Assembly: GCA_000432515.1 (NCBI GenBank)
Contig: HF996009.1
Span: forward strand, 25,003-89,002
Direction: 5' to 3'
Length of the DNA: 64,000 bases
Source of the DNA: Bacteroides sp. CAG:545
Lineage (GTDB): Bacteria > Bacteroidota > Bacteroidia > Bacteroidales > UBA932
Every line of letters starts with the position of its first letter. The first letter of the stretch is position 1. A program made the translations under genes and the position numbers. Positions 8,487 through 17,444 of the stretch are shown here, piece by piece. The notes beneath the pieces were generated by a model, which did not search any database, had not been told where the DNA came from, and saw nothing but the letters and a program-made list of their open reading frames with translations.

Positions 8487-10198
8487 ATGAACCGCAGATT
8501 AGTTACACTTGCATTGACAGGTATGCTCGCTGCTGTGTCTTGCAGCAAAACCACACAAACACTGCCATTCAGCGTAATTCCTCAGCCGGCGGAAGTCGAA
8601 ATTTCCGGTGGGGGGGGTATAGGCTAAAGTCCTCTGACCTAATTGTTTCCGAACAGATTGACGATAATGTCAAGTCCGCTATAGCGGAATTTGCCGCTCA
8701 TCTTCAGACTGTTGCGGGTGGCAAAAATAGTATCATATCAGGAGAGGAAGGAAAAGGTGTCGTGTTCAGTATTGACACCACTCTCGCAAACGAAGCCTAC
8801 ACCATAGAGACGGACAAATCTAGTGTCCAGGTGAAGGCCAATTCTTACAACGGCTTCATATACGCACTCCAGACCATCGCCCAGATGCTTCCGGCAGAAT
8901 TCTATGGAAGCAAGAGAGCAAGAGGCGTGGACTTCTACATTCCTTACGGTGTCATAAAGGACGCTCCACGTTTCGCCTATCGTGGCGTCCTCATCGATGT
9001 AGGACGTCATTTCTACAGCGTCGATGAGATCAAGAAATGTCTGGACATCATGTCCGTCTATAAGGAGAATGTATTCCATTGGCATCTTACCGAGGACCAG
9101 GGATGGCGAATGGAAATCAAGAAATATCCTAAACTTACAGAAATCGGCTCGCTCCGTCACGGCACCCAGATAGACTTCGACAGGACACATCTCCGTCCTG
9201 AAGACCATGGCGGTTTCTATACACAGGATGAAATGCGTGATGTGGTAGCTTACGCTGCAAAACGCGGCATCACTGTCATTCCGGAACTCGACCTTCCCGG
9301 CCACATGCTCAGCGCCCTCGCGGCATATCCTGAATTGGGATGTACAGGCGGCCCTTATGAGGTAGCCAATACCTGGGGCGTGAAGAAAGACGTGCTCTGC
9401 GTCGGAAAGGAGGAGACATTCAAATTTCTTGAGGATGTCCTTACTGAAATGATGGACATCTTCCCGTCCAAGTATATAAATATAGGTGGCGACGAGGTGC
9501 CTAAGGACCGCTGGAATGCCTGCCCTCGTTGTCGTGCGAGAATGAAGGCTCTCGGACTGTATGACCACGACGGACATACGGCAGGACAATATCTTCAGAA
9601 CTATGTCACCGCCCGCATCCAGAAATTCCTGGCTGAACACGGTCGCCGCATAATCGGCTGGGAAGAAATCCTCGAAGGTGACCTTGCAGAGGGCGCTACC
9701 GTCATGACATGGAAAGGAACAGGCGAAAATGTGGACCAGAGGCTCTGGAACTATGACTGCGTTATGAGTCCACGCGGATATATGTACATTGACCGCTATC
9801 AGTCACATGAGCAGGACCGCGAACCGTTCTCCATCGGTGCCTATCTCCCTGTCGAAAATGTCTATGGCTATGAGCCTTACGACGGCGTGCCGGAATACGG
9901 AAAGAAGAGGATTCTCGGTGTCCAGGCAAATCTCTGGACAGAGTACGTGAACACTCCGGAGTATCTCGAATATATGCTTCTTCCACGACTTGCCGCACTC
10001 AGCGAGGTTCAGTGGGTGCAGGAAGGGCATAAGGACTGGAACCGTTTCCGTAAAGCTCTCGACCATTCCGCAAAGATCTATGAAGAAATGGGACTTACAT
10101 ACTGCAAATATGCATGGGGCATAGTCGGCCTTCCGGAACATGAACAGCCCGCAAGGACACCTGACGAACTTAAGGAGTATCTCGACAATAGACAGTAA
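8487..10198 (+). CDS. GH20 beta-N-acetylhexosaminidase lipoprotein, frameshifted in a G8 tract
   Basis: The start at 8487 encodes a lipoprotein signal (MLAAVSCSK) and the usual GH20 N-terminal phrase PFSVIPQPAEVEI, but this frame stops at 8625-8627. The rest of the enzyme continues from the G8 tract (8610-8617) in another frame to 10198. Adding one G (or removing two) joins both parts into about 570 residues, a normal length. The catalytic domain is intact: YRGVLIDVGRHFY, HWHLTEDQGWRMEIKKYP, VIPELDLPGHMLSA, the catalytic pair in YINIGGDEVP (Asp at 9491, Glu at 9494), and W residues in QANLWTEY. GH20 removes terminal beta-linked GlcNAc or GalNAc. No credible internal start with a signal exists for the second part, so as written the enzyme would not be exported. 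Phase variation or a sequencing slip could each explain it. Confidence 0.85.
8610..8617 (+). repeat. G8 homopolymer at the GH20 frame break
   Basis: Eight G residues lie where the signal-peptide frame and the catalytic frame of GH20 separate. Nine or six would restore a single frame. Confidence 0.95.
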
Positions 10199-10224
10199 CA
10201 GAAAACCATTAACACTAAATTTAT

Positions 10225-11679
10225 ATGCATTATTCTAAACCATTTATGTCGTTGTTGACCGTAGTTGCTGCGGCTGCAATGCTGGCCGTTTCGTGCTGCA
10301 ATGAGCAATCTAAGGTCATAAAAACAGAAGTTCCGGCCCGTCCTGAGGGACAGACCGATGTCCTCGGACTTCGCCTCGCCCCTATTGACACTGTCAGGAT
10401 CGGTTTCGTAGGACTTGGCGGACGCGGCTCTTATGCATTGTACAGATATCTGTCCGTTCCATGGACCAAGATCGTTGCCCTCTGCGACATTGAACCTGAC
10501 AGAGTTCAGAAAAATGTCGATTTCCTGAAAGAGCATGGAATCGAGGTAAGAGGGACTTATACCGGTGATGAAGGATATAAGGAACTCTGCAGGAGAGACG
10601 ACATTGACCTTGTATATATATGCACCGACTGGGTAAATCACACTCCAGTTGCGCTCGAAGCCCTCAATAACGGCAAGAACACCGCCATCGAGGTTCCTTC
10701 AGCCACATCTCTTGCCGAGTGCTGGGCGCTTGTCAATGCTGCGGAGAAGAACAGGAAACACTGTATGATGCTTGAGAACTGCTGCTACGACTTCTTCGAG
10801 CTTTCTGCACTCGAGATGGCACGCAAAGGTGTCTTCGGGGACATTATCCATGCTGAAGGTGCTTATTGCCATAACCTTACAGACTTCTGGGACGGATATT
10901 GGAGAAACTGGCGTCTTGAATTCAACAGCAAGCACAAGGGAGACATCTATCCTACTCATGGCCTCGGCCCTGTCTGCCAGGCCCTTAATATCCATAGGGG
11001 AGACCGCCTGAAGACTCTTGTAGCCATGGATACCCCTTCTGCTAACGGTATCAAGTCTGTCAAGAGATACCAGAACGAGGATATGCCTGATTTCCAGAAT
11101 GGTGACCTCACTTCCACAATGATTCTCACCGAAAACGGCAAGTCTATCCTTATCGAACACGATGTGATGACTCCGCGTCCTTACAACAGAATGTACCAGC
11201 TTGTCGGAACTGAAGGCTATGCTGCGAAATACCCTGTAGAGCAGTGGAGCATCAGCAAGGGACAGGCTGAGCACATCGGTCTTATCGTAAGTGACGATAA
11301 GGCAGAAGGCGACGGCCTTATGAATGAAAGAGACCGTATCGACTTCCACGGAACTCTTCCTGAAAGTGTAGTGAAGAAACTTCAGGAAATGTATCCTACA
11401 CCTATTCTTGATGATGACCTCGAGGCACTTGCAAAGAAGGTCGGCGGACATGGCGGAATGGACTTCCTTATGGACTACCGTCTGAACTACTGTCTCCACT
11501 ACGGACTTCCGCTCGATATGGACGTATATGACCTTGCAGAATGGTGCTGCATCGGTGAACTCGGTTCCATTTCCATCGCGAACGGCTGCGCTCCTGTCGA
11601 GGTGCCTGACTTCACTCGTGGAGCTTGGAACAAGGTGGATGGCTTCAAGTATGCCTTCGCCGACGGTTCTATGAGATAA
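10225..11679 (+). CDS. GH109-type Gfo/Idh/MocA lipoprotein (alpha-N-acetylgalactosaminidase-like)
   Basis: A 484-residue protein with a lipoprotein-like signal (MLAVSCCNE). A Rossmann NAD-binding motif, IGFVGLGGRGSYAL, starts near residue 66, followed by ALCDIEPDRV and the EVPSATSLAECW helix region. The middle contains GDIYPTHGLGPVCQALNI, closely matching the conserved stretch of GH109 enzymes, which use bound NAD to hydrolyse alpha-N-acetylgalactosamine linkages, including that of the blood group A antigen. It sits 26 bases after GH20 and 38 before SusC, in a glycan operon, which supports the glycosidase role over a plain oxidoreductase. Substrate remains inference. Confidence 0.85.
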   Translation: MHYSKPFMSLLTVVAAAAMLAVSCCNEQSKVIKTEVPARPEGQTDVLGLRLAPIDTVRIGFVGLGGRGSYALYRYLSVPWTKIVALCDIEPDRVQKNVDFLKEHGIEVRGTYTGDEGYKELCRRDDIDLVYICTDWVNHTPVALEALNNGKNTAIEVPSATSLAECWALVNAAEKNRKHCMMLENCCYDFFELSALEMARKGVFGDIIHAEGAYCHNLTDFWDGYWRNWRLEFNSKHKGDIYPTHGLGPVCQALNIHRGDRLKTLVAMDTPSANGIKSVKRYQNEDMPDFQNGDLTSTMILTENGKSILIEHDVMTPRPYNRMYQLVGTEGYAAKYPVEQWSISKGQAEHIGLIVSDDKAEGDGLMNERDRIDFHGTLPESVVKKLQEMYPTPILDDDLEALAKKVGGHGGMDFLMDYRLNYCLHYGLPLDMDVYDLAEWCCIGELGSISIANGCAPVEVPDFTRGAWNKVDGFKYAFADGSMR

Positions 11680-11717
11680 AACCATATTTTCACGACTATT
11701 TACTAATAAATAGCTAA

Positions 11718-14699
11718 ATGAGATCCTTATTGCTTAGTAAGGTCAGTACATTGCTGGCCTTATGCCTCCTTACATTTTCTGTGGAGGCGGTTGCGCAGCA
11801 TCGCGTGTCCGGAAAAATCACGGATAAAGCTACTGGTGAGCCACTTGTGGGTGTCAGCGTAGCAGTAAAGGGAACTTCCAAAGGCGTCATCACAAACGTG
11901 GATGGAAAGTACACTGTAGAAGTAGCTCCAGATGCTACACTCCTCCTCGGTTACCTCGGTTACAAAGACCTTTCAGTCGATGTGGACGGCCGTTCTGTAG
12001 TCAATGCGACAATGGAATCCGACATCAACACGCTCGATGAAGTCGTGATGGTAGGTTACTCGTCAATGAAAAAGGCTGAGCTTTCCAGTGCGGTCACCAC
12101 TGTGCAGGGAGACAAGCTTCGCGACGTCACGACTCCTGACCTCGGGTCAATGCTTCAGGGCAAGATCGCCGGCGTCCAGGTTACCAATTCCTCTGGTGCT
12201 CCAGGCTCTTCTGCAACCATCCGCATCAGGGGAACAGGCAGTATTGCAGCCGGTTCAGACCCTCTCTATGTCGTGGATGGCGTAGCAGGAGGTACATTCA
12301 ACCCTAACGATGTCGAGAGCATTACGGTCTTGAAGGATGCCGGTTCTACCGGTATCTATGGCGCTTCCGGTTCCGGCGGTGTAATCGTCGTTACCACCAA
12401 GCATGCCAAGGCAGGGCAGGACCCGATTGTGAACTTCAAGGCTCAGGTCGGCCTCAAACAGCTTTTGACCGGACGTTTCCGCGTTCTCAACGCAAACGAG
12501 CTATATAACTTCTATTCATCAGTTCTTTCCAAAGCTTCAATGAAGGCTTATCCGAAGGAACTCCGTAACCAGGATTTCGACTGGCTGGATGACGCGCGCC
12601 GTTTGGGTGTCACCCAGAACTATTACGCTTCCGCTTCCGCCAACCTCAAGAAAATCACTTTCCTCACCAGTCTCGACTGGTATGACGAGAACGGAACCCA
12701 GCGCGAATCCAAGTACAACAAGCTTTCCGGCAAGGTGGAAGTCGGTGCTGAACTCGTGAAAGGAGTAAATCTTACTGCTCGCGTAAACTACACCCAGTCC
12801 AAGACCATCACCGGGCACGGTCTCGGATGTTATAACCAGCTTCCGTGGAATAACCCTTACGATGAGCGCACCGGAAAATACATCTACATTGACTCTGCCG
12901 TGCGTCCTGACAACGGGAAAACCTGGTATGGCCGCGAGGCGAACAACCCTCTCTTCGCATCGTCAATGAATCCTAACCCGTATTCGACATCGAAGAGCTT
13001 CATCGGTGACCTTCGCCTGTCTTGGGACATCACCGATTACCTCTCCATCTCCACTACAAACCGCTACTCCTCAGACGACTCTTTCTACAAGAGCGTCACC
13101 ACTCCGGAGGCGAAAAGCAAGAGTTGGCCGGATGGACAGATCAGTCAGGGACTCACTTGGGGCCACTCTTTCGGAACTACCAACATTCTCAAATTCAACA
13201 AGTTGTTTAAGAATGTCCATAGTGTCAATGCCCTCCTCGGCCATGAATACGGCTGCAGCGACTACGAGTATATGAACGTTGTTACCTCAGGCCTCAAGAA
13301 CGGAATGCAGGTGCTCAACGGAACCAAGCCTGAGAACATCTACGGAACCAAGACAGAGGCTGCTTCCTGGTCACTTTTCGCCCAGGCGCAGTACTCCTAT
13401 AACGAGCGTTACTTCTTCAATGCCACATTCCGTGCAGATGCCTCTTCAGTTTTTGCACCTAAGAACAAGGTCGGCTACTTCCCGGCAGGCTCTTTCGCCT
13501 GGCTCATCTCCAATGAGGATTTCATGAAGTCCCAGGATGTCGTCTCCTTCCTCAAGCTCAGGGCAAGTTATGGTCTTACCGGTAACTCCAATATCGGAAA
13601 CTACAAGTACCTCGATATCTATGGGTTCAACGAAAGACTTCAGTATCAGGGAGTTCAGGGAGCTTATCCTGAAACTGTAGCCAATCCTTACCTCCATTGG
13701 GAGACAGCGGTGATGAGAAACCTCGGAATCGATGTGTCGTTCCGCAATTTCCTCACCCTCAATATTGATGTTTACAGTAACCTTAACAGGGATCTTCTCC
13801 TCGATGTCCCTCTCGCCCTCAGCTCCGGCTTCTCACGCAGAACTGAAAATGTCGGCAAGGTAAGCAACAAGGGTGTGGAACTCACATTGACCTCCAACAA
13901 CTTCAACCGCAAGAACTTCAAGTGGACTACCACCCTCAATCTCGGACACAACAAGAATACTGTCGTATATCTTCCTGACCACGAGGACATCATGTCTTCA
14001 AGCTCACAGGGTAACCAGATTTACCGCGAAGGCGAGGCCCTCTACAGCTGGTACATGCCGAAGTGGCTGGGCGTAGATCCTGAGACCGGCGACCCTCTCT
14101 GGGAACATCTGATCAAGGATGAGAACGGCAATGTCACAGGTACCGAGCCTACCAACAAGCTCGACCTCACCAATGACAACCAGATTGTCGGCAATGCTCA
14201 GCCTAAACTTGTCGGTGGTCTTCTCAATACTTTCAATGTCTATGGCATCGAGATAAGCGCAAACCTCCAGTTCAACTATGGCAACAAGGTCTTCAATGAC
14301 TCACGCCGTTATGTGGACTCGGACGGAGCTTACATCGACTATAACTTCATGTCCATCGACAACGGCCTCGGATGGAGCCGCTGGACCAAGAAGGGTGACA
14401 ATGCTACGCATCCTCGCGCAAGACTCGGAGGAAACCGTCTTTCAAACGAGGTTACTTCACGTTATCTCGAAGACGGCAGCTATCTGCGTATCAAGAATAT
14501 TACCATCAGCTATCCTCTTCCTGCCAATGTGCTGAGGAAGATGCATCTTCAGGGACTGAGGATTTTCCTCTCAGGTGATAACCTCTACACATTCACCAAA
14601 TTCTCCGGAATGGACCCTGAGGTAGGTGTAAAGGGACTTTTCAGCTACAACTATCCTGTGTCCCGCGTATTCTCTCTTGGAGTTGACGTTAAATTTTAA
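11718..14699 (+). CDS. SusC/RagA-type TonB-dependent transporter
   Basis: A complete 993-residue outer membrane transporter. After the signal peptide (cleaved near EAVAQ) comes a carboxypeptidase-regulatory-like domain (RVSGKITDKATGEPLVGVSV), then the TonB-box-like region LDEVVMVGYSSMKKAEL, a plug with GKIAGVQVTNSSGAPGSSAT, IRIRGTGSI and PLYVVDGVAGG, and a 22-strand-type barrel. The C terminus repeats SusC signatures: RYLEDGSYLRIKNITISY, GMDPEV and the final LGVDVKF. It should import an oligosaccharide trimmed at the cell surface. The stop overlaps the next gene's first possible start (TAATG), so translation is coupled to SusD. Confidence 0.97.
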   Translation: MRSLLLSKVSTLLALCLLTFSVEAVAQHRVSGKITDKATGEPLVGVSVAVKGTSKGVITNVDGKYTVEVAPDATLLLGYLGYKDLSVDVDGRSVVNATMESDINTLDEVVMVGYSSMKKAELSSAVTTVQGDKLRDVTTPDLGSMLQGKIAGVQVTNSSGAPGSSATIRIRGTGSIAAGSDPLYVVDGVAGGTFNPNDVESITVLKDAGSTGIYGASGSGGVIVVTTKHAKAGQDPIVNFKAQVGLKQLLTGRFRVLNANELYNFYSSVLSKASMKAYPKELRNQDFDWLDDARRLGVTQNYYASASANLKKITFLTSLDWYDENGTQRESKYNKLSGKVEVGAELVKGVNLTARVNYTQSKTITGHGLGCYNQLPWNNPYDERTGKYIYIDSAVRPDNGKTWYGREANNPLFASSMNPNPYSTSKSFIGDLRLSWDITDYLSISTTNRYSSDDSFYKSVTTPEAKSKSWPDGQISQGLTWGHSFGTTNILKFNKLFKNVHSVNALLGHEYGCSDYEYMNVVTSGLKNGMQVLNGTKPENIYGTKTEAASWSLFAQAQYSYNERYFFNATFRADASSVFAPKNKVGYFPAGSFAWLISNEDFMKSQDVVSFLKLRASYGLTGNSNIGNYKYLDIYGFNERLQYQGVQGAYPETVANPYLHWETAVMRNLGIDVSFRNFLTLNIDVYSNLNRDLLLDVPLALSSGFSRRTENVGKVSNKGVELTLTSNNFNRKNFKWTTTLNLGHNKNTVVYLPDHEDIMSSSSQGNQIYREGEALYSWYMPKWLGVDPETGDPLWEHLIKDENGNVTGTEPTNKLDLTNDNQIVGNAQPKLVGGLLNTFNVYGIEISANLQFNYGNKVFNDSRRYVDSDGAYIDYNFMSIDNGLGWSRWTKKGDNATHPRARLGGNRLSNEVTSRYLEDGSYLRIKNITISYPLPANVLRKMHLQGLRIFLSGDNLYTFTKFSGMDPEVGVKGLFSYNYPVSRVFSLGVDVKF

Positions 14700-16447
14700 T
14701 GAAAGCAGTCATGAAAAAATATATATTGCTGATAGCCACGCTGATAACAGCGGTTTCCTGCAATCTTGAATTCTTCCCGTACGACAAGGTTTCGTCCGGA
14801 AGCATGCAGAATGTCGAGAATGCCGGAGTGGCCACTGACGGTAACTACGCCCTTTTCAAAGCGGCGTTGGACTACGGCGGATTCTTCACCGTCGGCAACA
14901 CTTATGTCCGTCACCTCTTCCAGCTCAACGAGTTCAAGGGTGACAATACCCTGATGTCAGGAAAGAGTACTGACCCTCTGTTCCTCGATTCCACACTCGA
15001 TGACTCGGCTACTGATACCAATACCGAGTACTTCTGGTTCATATCCTACAAGATATGCTACGCTACATCAGTGCTTATCAATATGATACCGGACGATACT
15101 GGCGATGCTGAACTTCGTCATATCAAGGGAGAAAACCTCGTCATGAGAGCATTTGCCCACATGAACCTCTGCCAGGTCTTCAGCTTCCCTTATGTATGGA
15201 GCGACGGCTCTGAGCCGGGCGTGATCATCAACACGGGTGAAAGCGGTACGACCCGCGCCACCGTAAAACAGGTCTATGACCAGGTGGAGGCTGACCTCAA
15301 GGCGGCCGTGGCATGTATGGACGGCGGCACGAGACGCGGCAACAACAGCTACATCAGCAAGGCTACCGCACAGGGACTTCTCGCCCGTCTCTATCTCTAT
15401 GAAGGACGTGACCAGGACTGTATAAACATGGTGGGTGAGATGCTTGCGGGCGCAGAGCCTTCTTCAATGCTCGACCCTGACTATGAGCACCTTTTCCAGT
15501 TCACCAAGGAGTCCAAGGAAGTCCTCTGGTGCGTAGGTCTCATTGACAATACCACTGACATCGCAGGCCAGTCCGCAGTTCTCGGTTCAATGTACTGGTG
15601 TCAGGGTGACCCTGGCGACGGTTCAGGATGGGCAGAGATCTACTGGTCTCAGCCGCTCCTCGACCTCTTCTGGAGATATCCTGAGGATAAGCGCCTTACG
15701 ATGCTTGACCAGATGCACAAGTCCAAGACCGGAGCCAAGATGATTTACTGGCCGATTCCGACAGGTGATGCGCACTATGAGAACAACATTGACCGTAATC
15801 CTGTCTTCAATGAGGCTACAGGCAAGTGGACCTGCACTGAATACTGGTTCGAAGGTGAAACCGAGCGCTCCATGAAGCACGAAGTCGAGACCGAGATTGT
15901 CAATACCTACCCGAAATACTACATCACTACCCATGATGGCAACAAGCAGTATGTCACTGTTACTGATTCACTCGGATGCCGTATCGGCGGTGGCGGAAAT
16001 GTCTATCCGCTGAACTACATGAAGAAGTTCTCCTGCCAGGAAGGCCAGCTCACGAACCTTTCATCTCCTGCGTTCATCCGTTGGGGCGAGCTCATTCTCG
16101 ACCGTGCAGAGGCTTATGCTCACTTGGGCGAAGACCAGAAAGCGCTTGACGACGTGAACGTCATCAGAAAACGTGCAGGGCTTTCCGACGAGGCCATGTT
16201 CACACTCGCCAACTACAAGGAGCGCGGCTATGACACCGTTCTGGATGTCGTTCTGGATGAGCGCCGTCTCGAGCTCTGCTTCGAAGGCTTCCGCGTGTTC
16301 GACCTCCAGAGAAACAAGAAGGACATTGACCGCAGATATGCAGGCCGTCAGCCGTGGGAAGTCGTCAAGTACGACGATCTCCGTCTGCGCTACCAGATCC
16401 CTAAGAAGGAAATCCTCGTGACAGGCATTCCTCAGAATCCACGCTAA
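14699..16447 (+). CDS. SusD/RagB-type nutrient-binding lipoprotein
   Basis: A 582-residue SusD partner for the SusC gene it overlaps. Two starts are possible: 14699, sharing an A with the SusC stop, or 14711, which begins a tighter lipoprotein signal (MKKYILLIATLITAVSC, then lipidated Cys) and is the more likely one. Body motifs include GENLVMRAFAHMNLCQVFSFPY, then FIRWGELILDRAEAYAHLGE and the C-terminal LDERRLELCFEGFRVFDLQR. It would bind the target glycan and close over SusC. The next gene, a CBM9-like lipoprotein, follows after 21 bases. Confidence 0.95.
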   Translation: MKAVMKKYILLIATLITAVSCNLEFFPYDKVSSGSMQNVENAGVATDGNYALFKAALDYGGFFTVGNTYVRHLFQLNEFKGDNTLMSGKSTDPLFLDSTLDDSATDTNTEYFWFISYKICYATSVLINMIPDDTGDAELRHIKGENLVMRAFAHMNLCQVFSFPYVWSDGSEPGVIINTGESGTTRATVKQVYDQVEADLKAAVACMDGGTRRGNNSYISKATAQGLLARLYLYEGRDQDCINMVGEMLAGAEPSSMLDPDYEHLFQFTKESKEVLWCVGLIDNTTDIAGQSAVLGSMYWCQGDPGDGSGWAEIYWSQPLLDLFWRYPEDKRLTMLDQMHKSKTGAKMIYWPIPTGDAHYENNIDRNPVFNEATGKWTCTEYWFEGETERSMKHEVETEIVNTYPKYYITTHDGNKQYVTVTDSLGCRIGGGGNVYPLNYMKKFSCQEGQLTNLSSPAFIRWGELILDRAEAYAHLGEDQKALDDVNVIRKRAGLSDEAMFTLANYKERGYDTVLDVVLDERRLELCFEGFRVFDLQRNKKDIDRRYAGRQPWEVVKYDDLRLRYQIPKKEILVTGIPQNPR

Positions 16448-16468
16448 TAATAATACTATCTGAAAAAT

Positions 16469-17239
16469 ATGAAATTCCATACTTCATATGGGTTTGGCAG
16501 GCTCATCACCGTATCTCTTGCGGTGATGACGCTTGCTGTTTTCCCTGGCTGCGACAAGTCCAAAACCGAAATAGAACAGCCGCTTCCACCGATTACGCCT
16601 CTTCCTCAGCCGGAACTTCCGGAAGAAGTCGAGGACACTTACGACGAGTCCAAGATCTTGTCCAATGTGAAGGAATTCTCCTTCTTCGACAATCTTGATG
16701 CGCTTCCGCACCAGGAAGTGAAATTCGAGCGTGGTGCTAAAATCACCAAGCTCACTTCCGATGCCGACTATATCTACGGCTATGTGGAGGTCAATACTGC
16801 TGACCGCGACAAGTGGACGGAAAGAACCAATATCCTGAACAACCTCGGTGTATGGCTCGACACGGACGACAAGCGTGAAGGACAGGGCGGCGGATGGTTC
16901 CTCTGTGACTACAAGGGCTTCAATATACTTCTGCGCGGCAAATGCGCTACGGCCTATGAACCTTCTGTCTGGAATCCGCAGGCAAGCGACGTATCTGCAG
17001 GCGGAGACAACTTCGGCAACACCATCACGTCTATGGAAGAGTGGTCCAATATCGGTACTGGACGCGGTGAGTTCGCAAACGGTATCTTCAAATACACATT
17101 TACCATCGACCGTACCCGTCTGGAACTTCGTGAAATGGAGGAAATCGGCATCGGCATCACCTTCGACGAAGGCGGTATGAATGACTATGCCATTATACCT
17201 GACCGTGCTGGATTTCGCTTGAAACTGAATAATCAATAA
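16469..17239 (+). CDS. CBM9/DOMON-like lipoprotein, probable surface glycan-binding protein
   Basis: A 256-residue lipoprotein (signal ending VFPGC, Cys28) with a Pro/Glu linker to about residue 60 and then one beta-rich domain. The domain shows DADYIYGYVEV, LGVWLDTDD, GQGGGWFLCDYKGFNILLRG, FKYTFTIDR and the ending DRAGFRLKLNN. The same pattern recurs twice in each of the two longer proteins encoded at 17445 and 19650. Its layout resembles carbohydrate-binding family 9 or DOMON-type sandwiches; I assign it by pattern, not by a search. Placed right after SusD, it probably binds glycan at the surface. Confidence 0.7.
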   Translation: MKFHTSYGFGRLITVSLAVMTLAVFPGCDKSKTEIEQPLPPITPLPQPELPEEVEDTYDESKILSNVKEFSFFDNLDALPHQEVKFERGAKITKLTSDADYIYGYVEVNTADRDKWTERTNILNNLGVWLDTDDKREGQGGGWFLCDYKGFNILLRGKCATAYEPSVWNPQASDVSAGGDNFGNTITSMEEWSNIGTGRGEFANGIFKYTFTIDRTRLELREMEEIGIGITFDEGGMNDYAIIPDRAGFRLKLNNQ

Positions 17240-17257
17240 ACTAATAATCAATAATTT

Positions 17258-17401
17258 ATGAATACTAAAGAGTATTGCAGACCTGAGGTGAAAGTGCTTG
17301 TTTTCACTACTGAAGGCGGATTTGCTACGGTTCGAAGCGGCTACGAAAGTAATATGGAAGGCCAGTACAATCTGGAGTCTCCTGAATTTGAGGAATGGTA
17401 A
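17258..17401 (+). CDS. Small 47-residue protein of unknown function
   Basis: An ATG at 17258 opens 47 codons ending in TAA at 17399-17401. The protein begins MNTKEYCRPEVKVLVFTTEG and ends EFEEW: a basic start, a PEVKV beta-strand-like stretch and an acidic end closed by Trp. Small proteins of this shape (xxPxxxVxxxxxEG, acidic, terminal W) occur near surface-protein operons in gut Bacteroidales, by my recollection. There is no signal peptide. It fits neatly in the gap between two lipoprotein genes, 18 bases after one and 43 before the other, so it is probably real and in the operon. I do not know its function. Confidence 0.6.
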   Translation: MNTKEYCRPEVKVLVFTTEGGFATVRSGYESNMEGQYNLESPEFEEW

Positions 17402-17444
17402 TCAGATGCCGTGGAATAAGATAACCAATAATTGAAGAAACATC

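Noticed and set aside
8540..8620. GH20 starting at a TTG near 8540
   Set aside because: The N-terminal residues in this frame are out-of-frame with the clear signal peptide and family N-terminal motif; a frame break is the better reading.
10225..11679. Plain sugar oxidoreductase
   Set aside because: The lipoprotein signal, the GH109-specific THGLGP region and the operon context favour a GH109 glycosidase.
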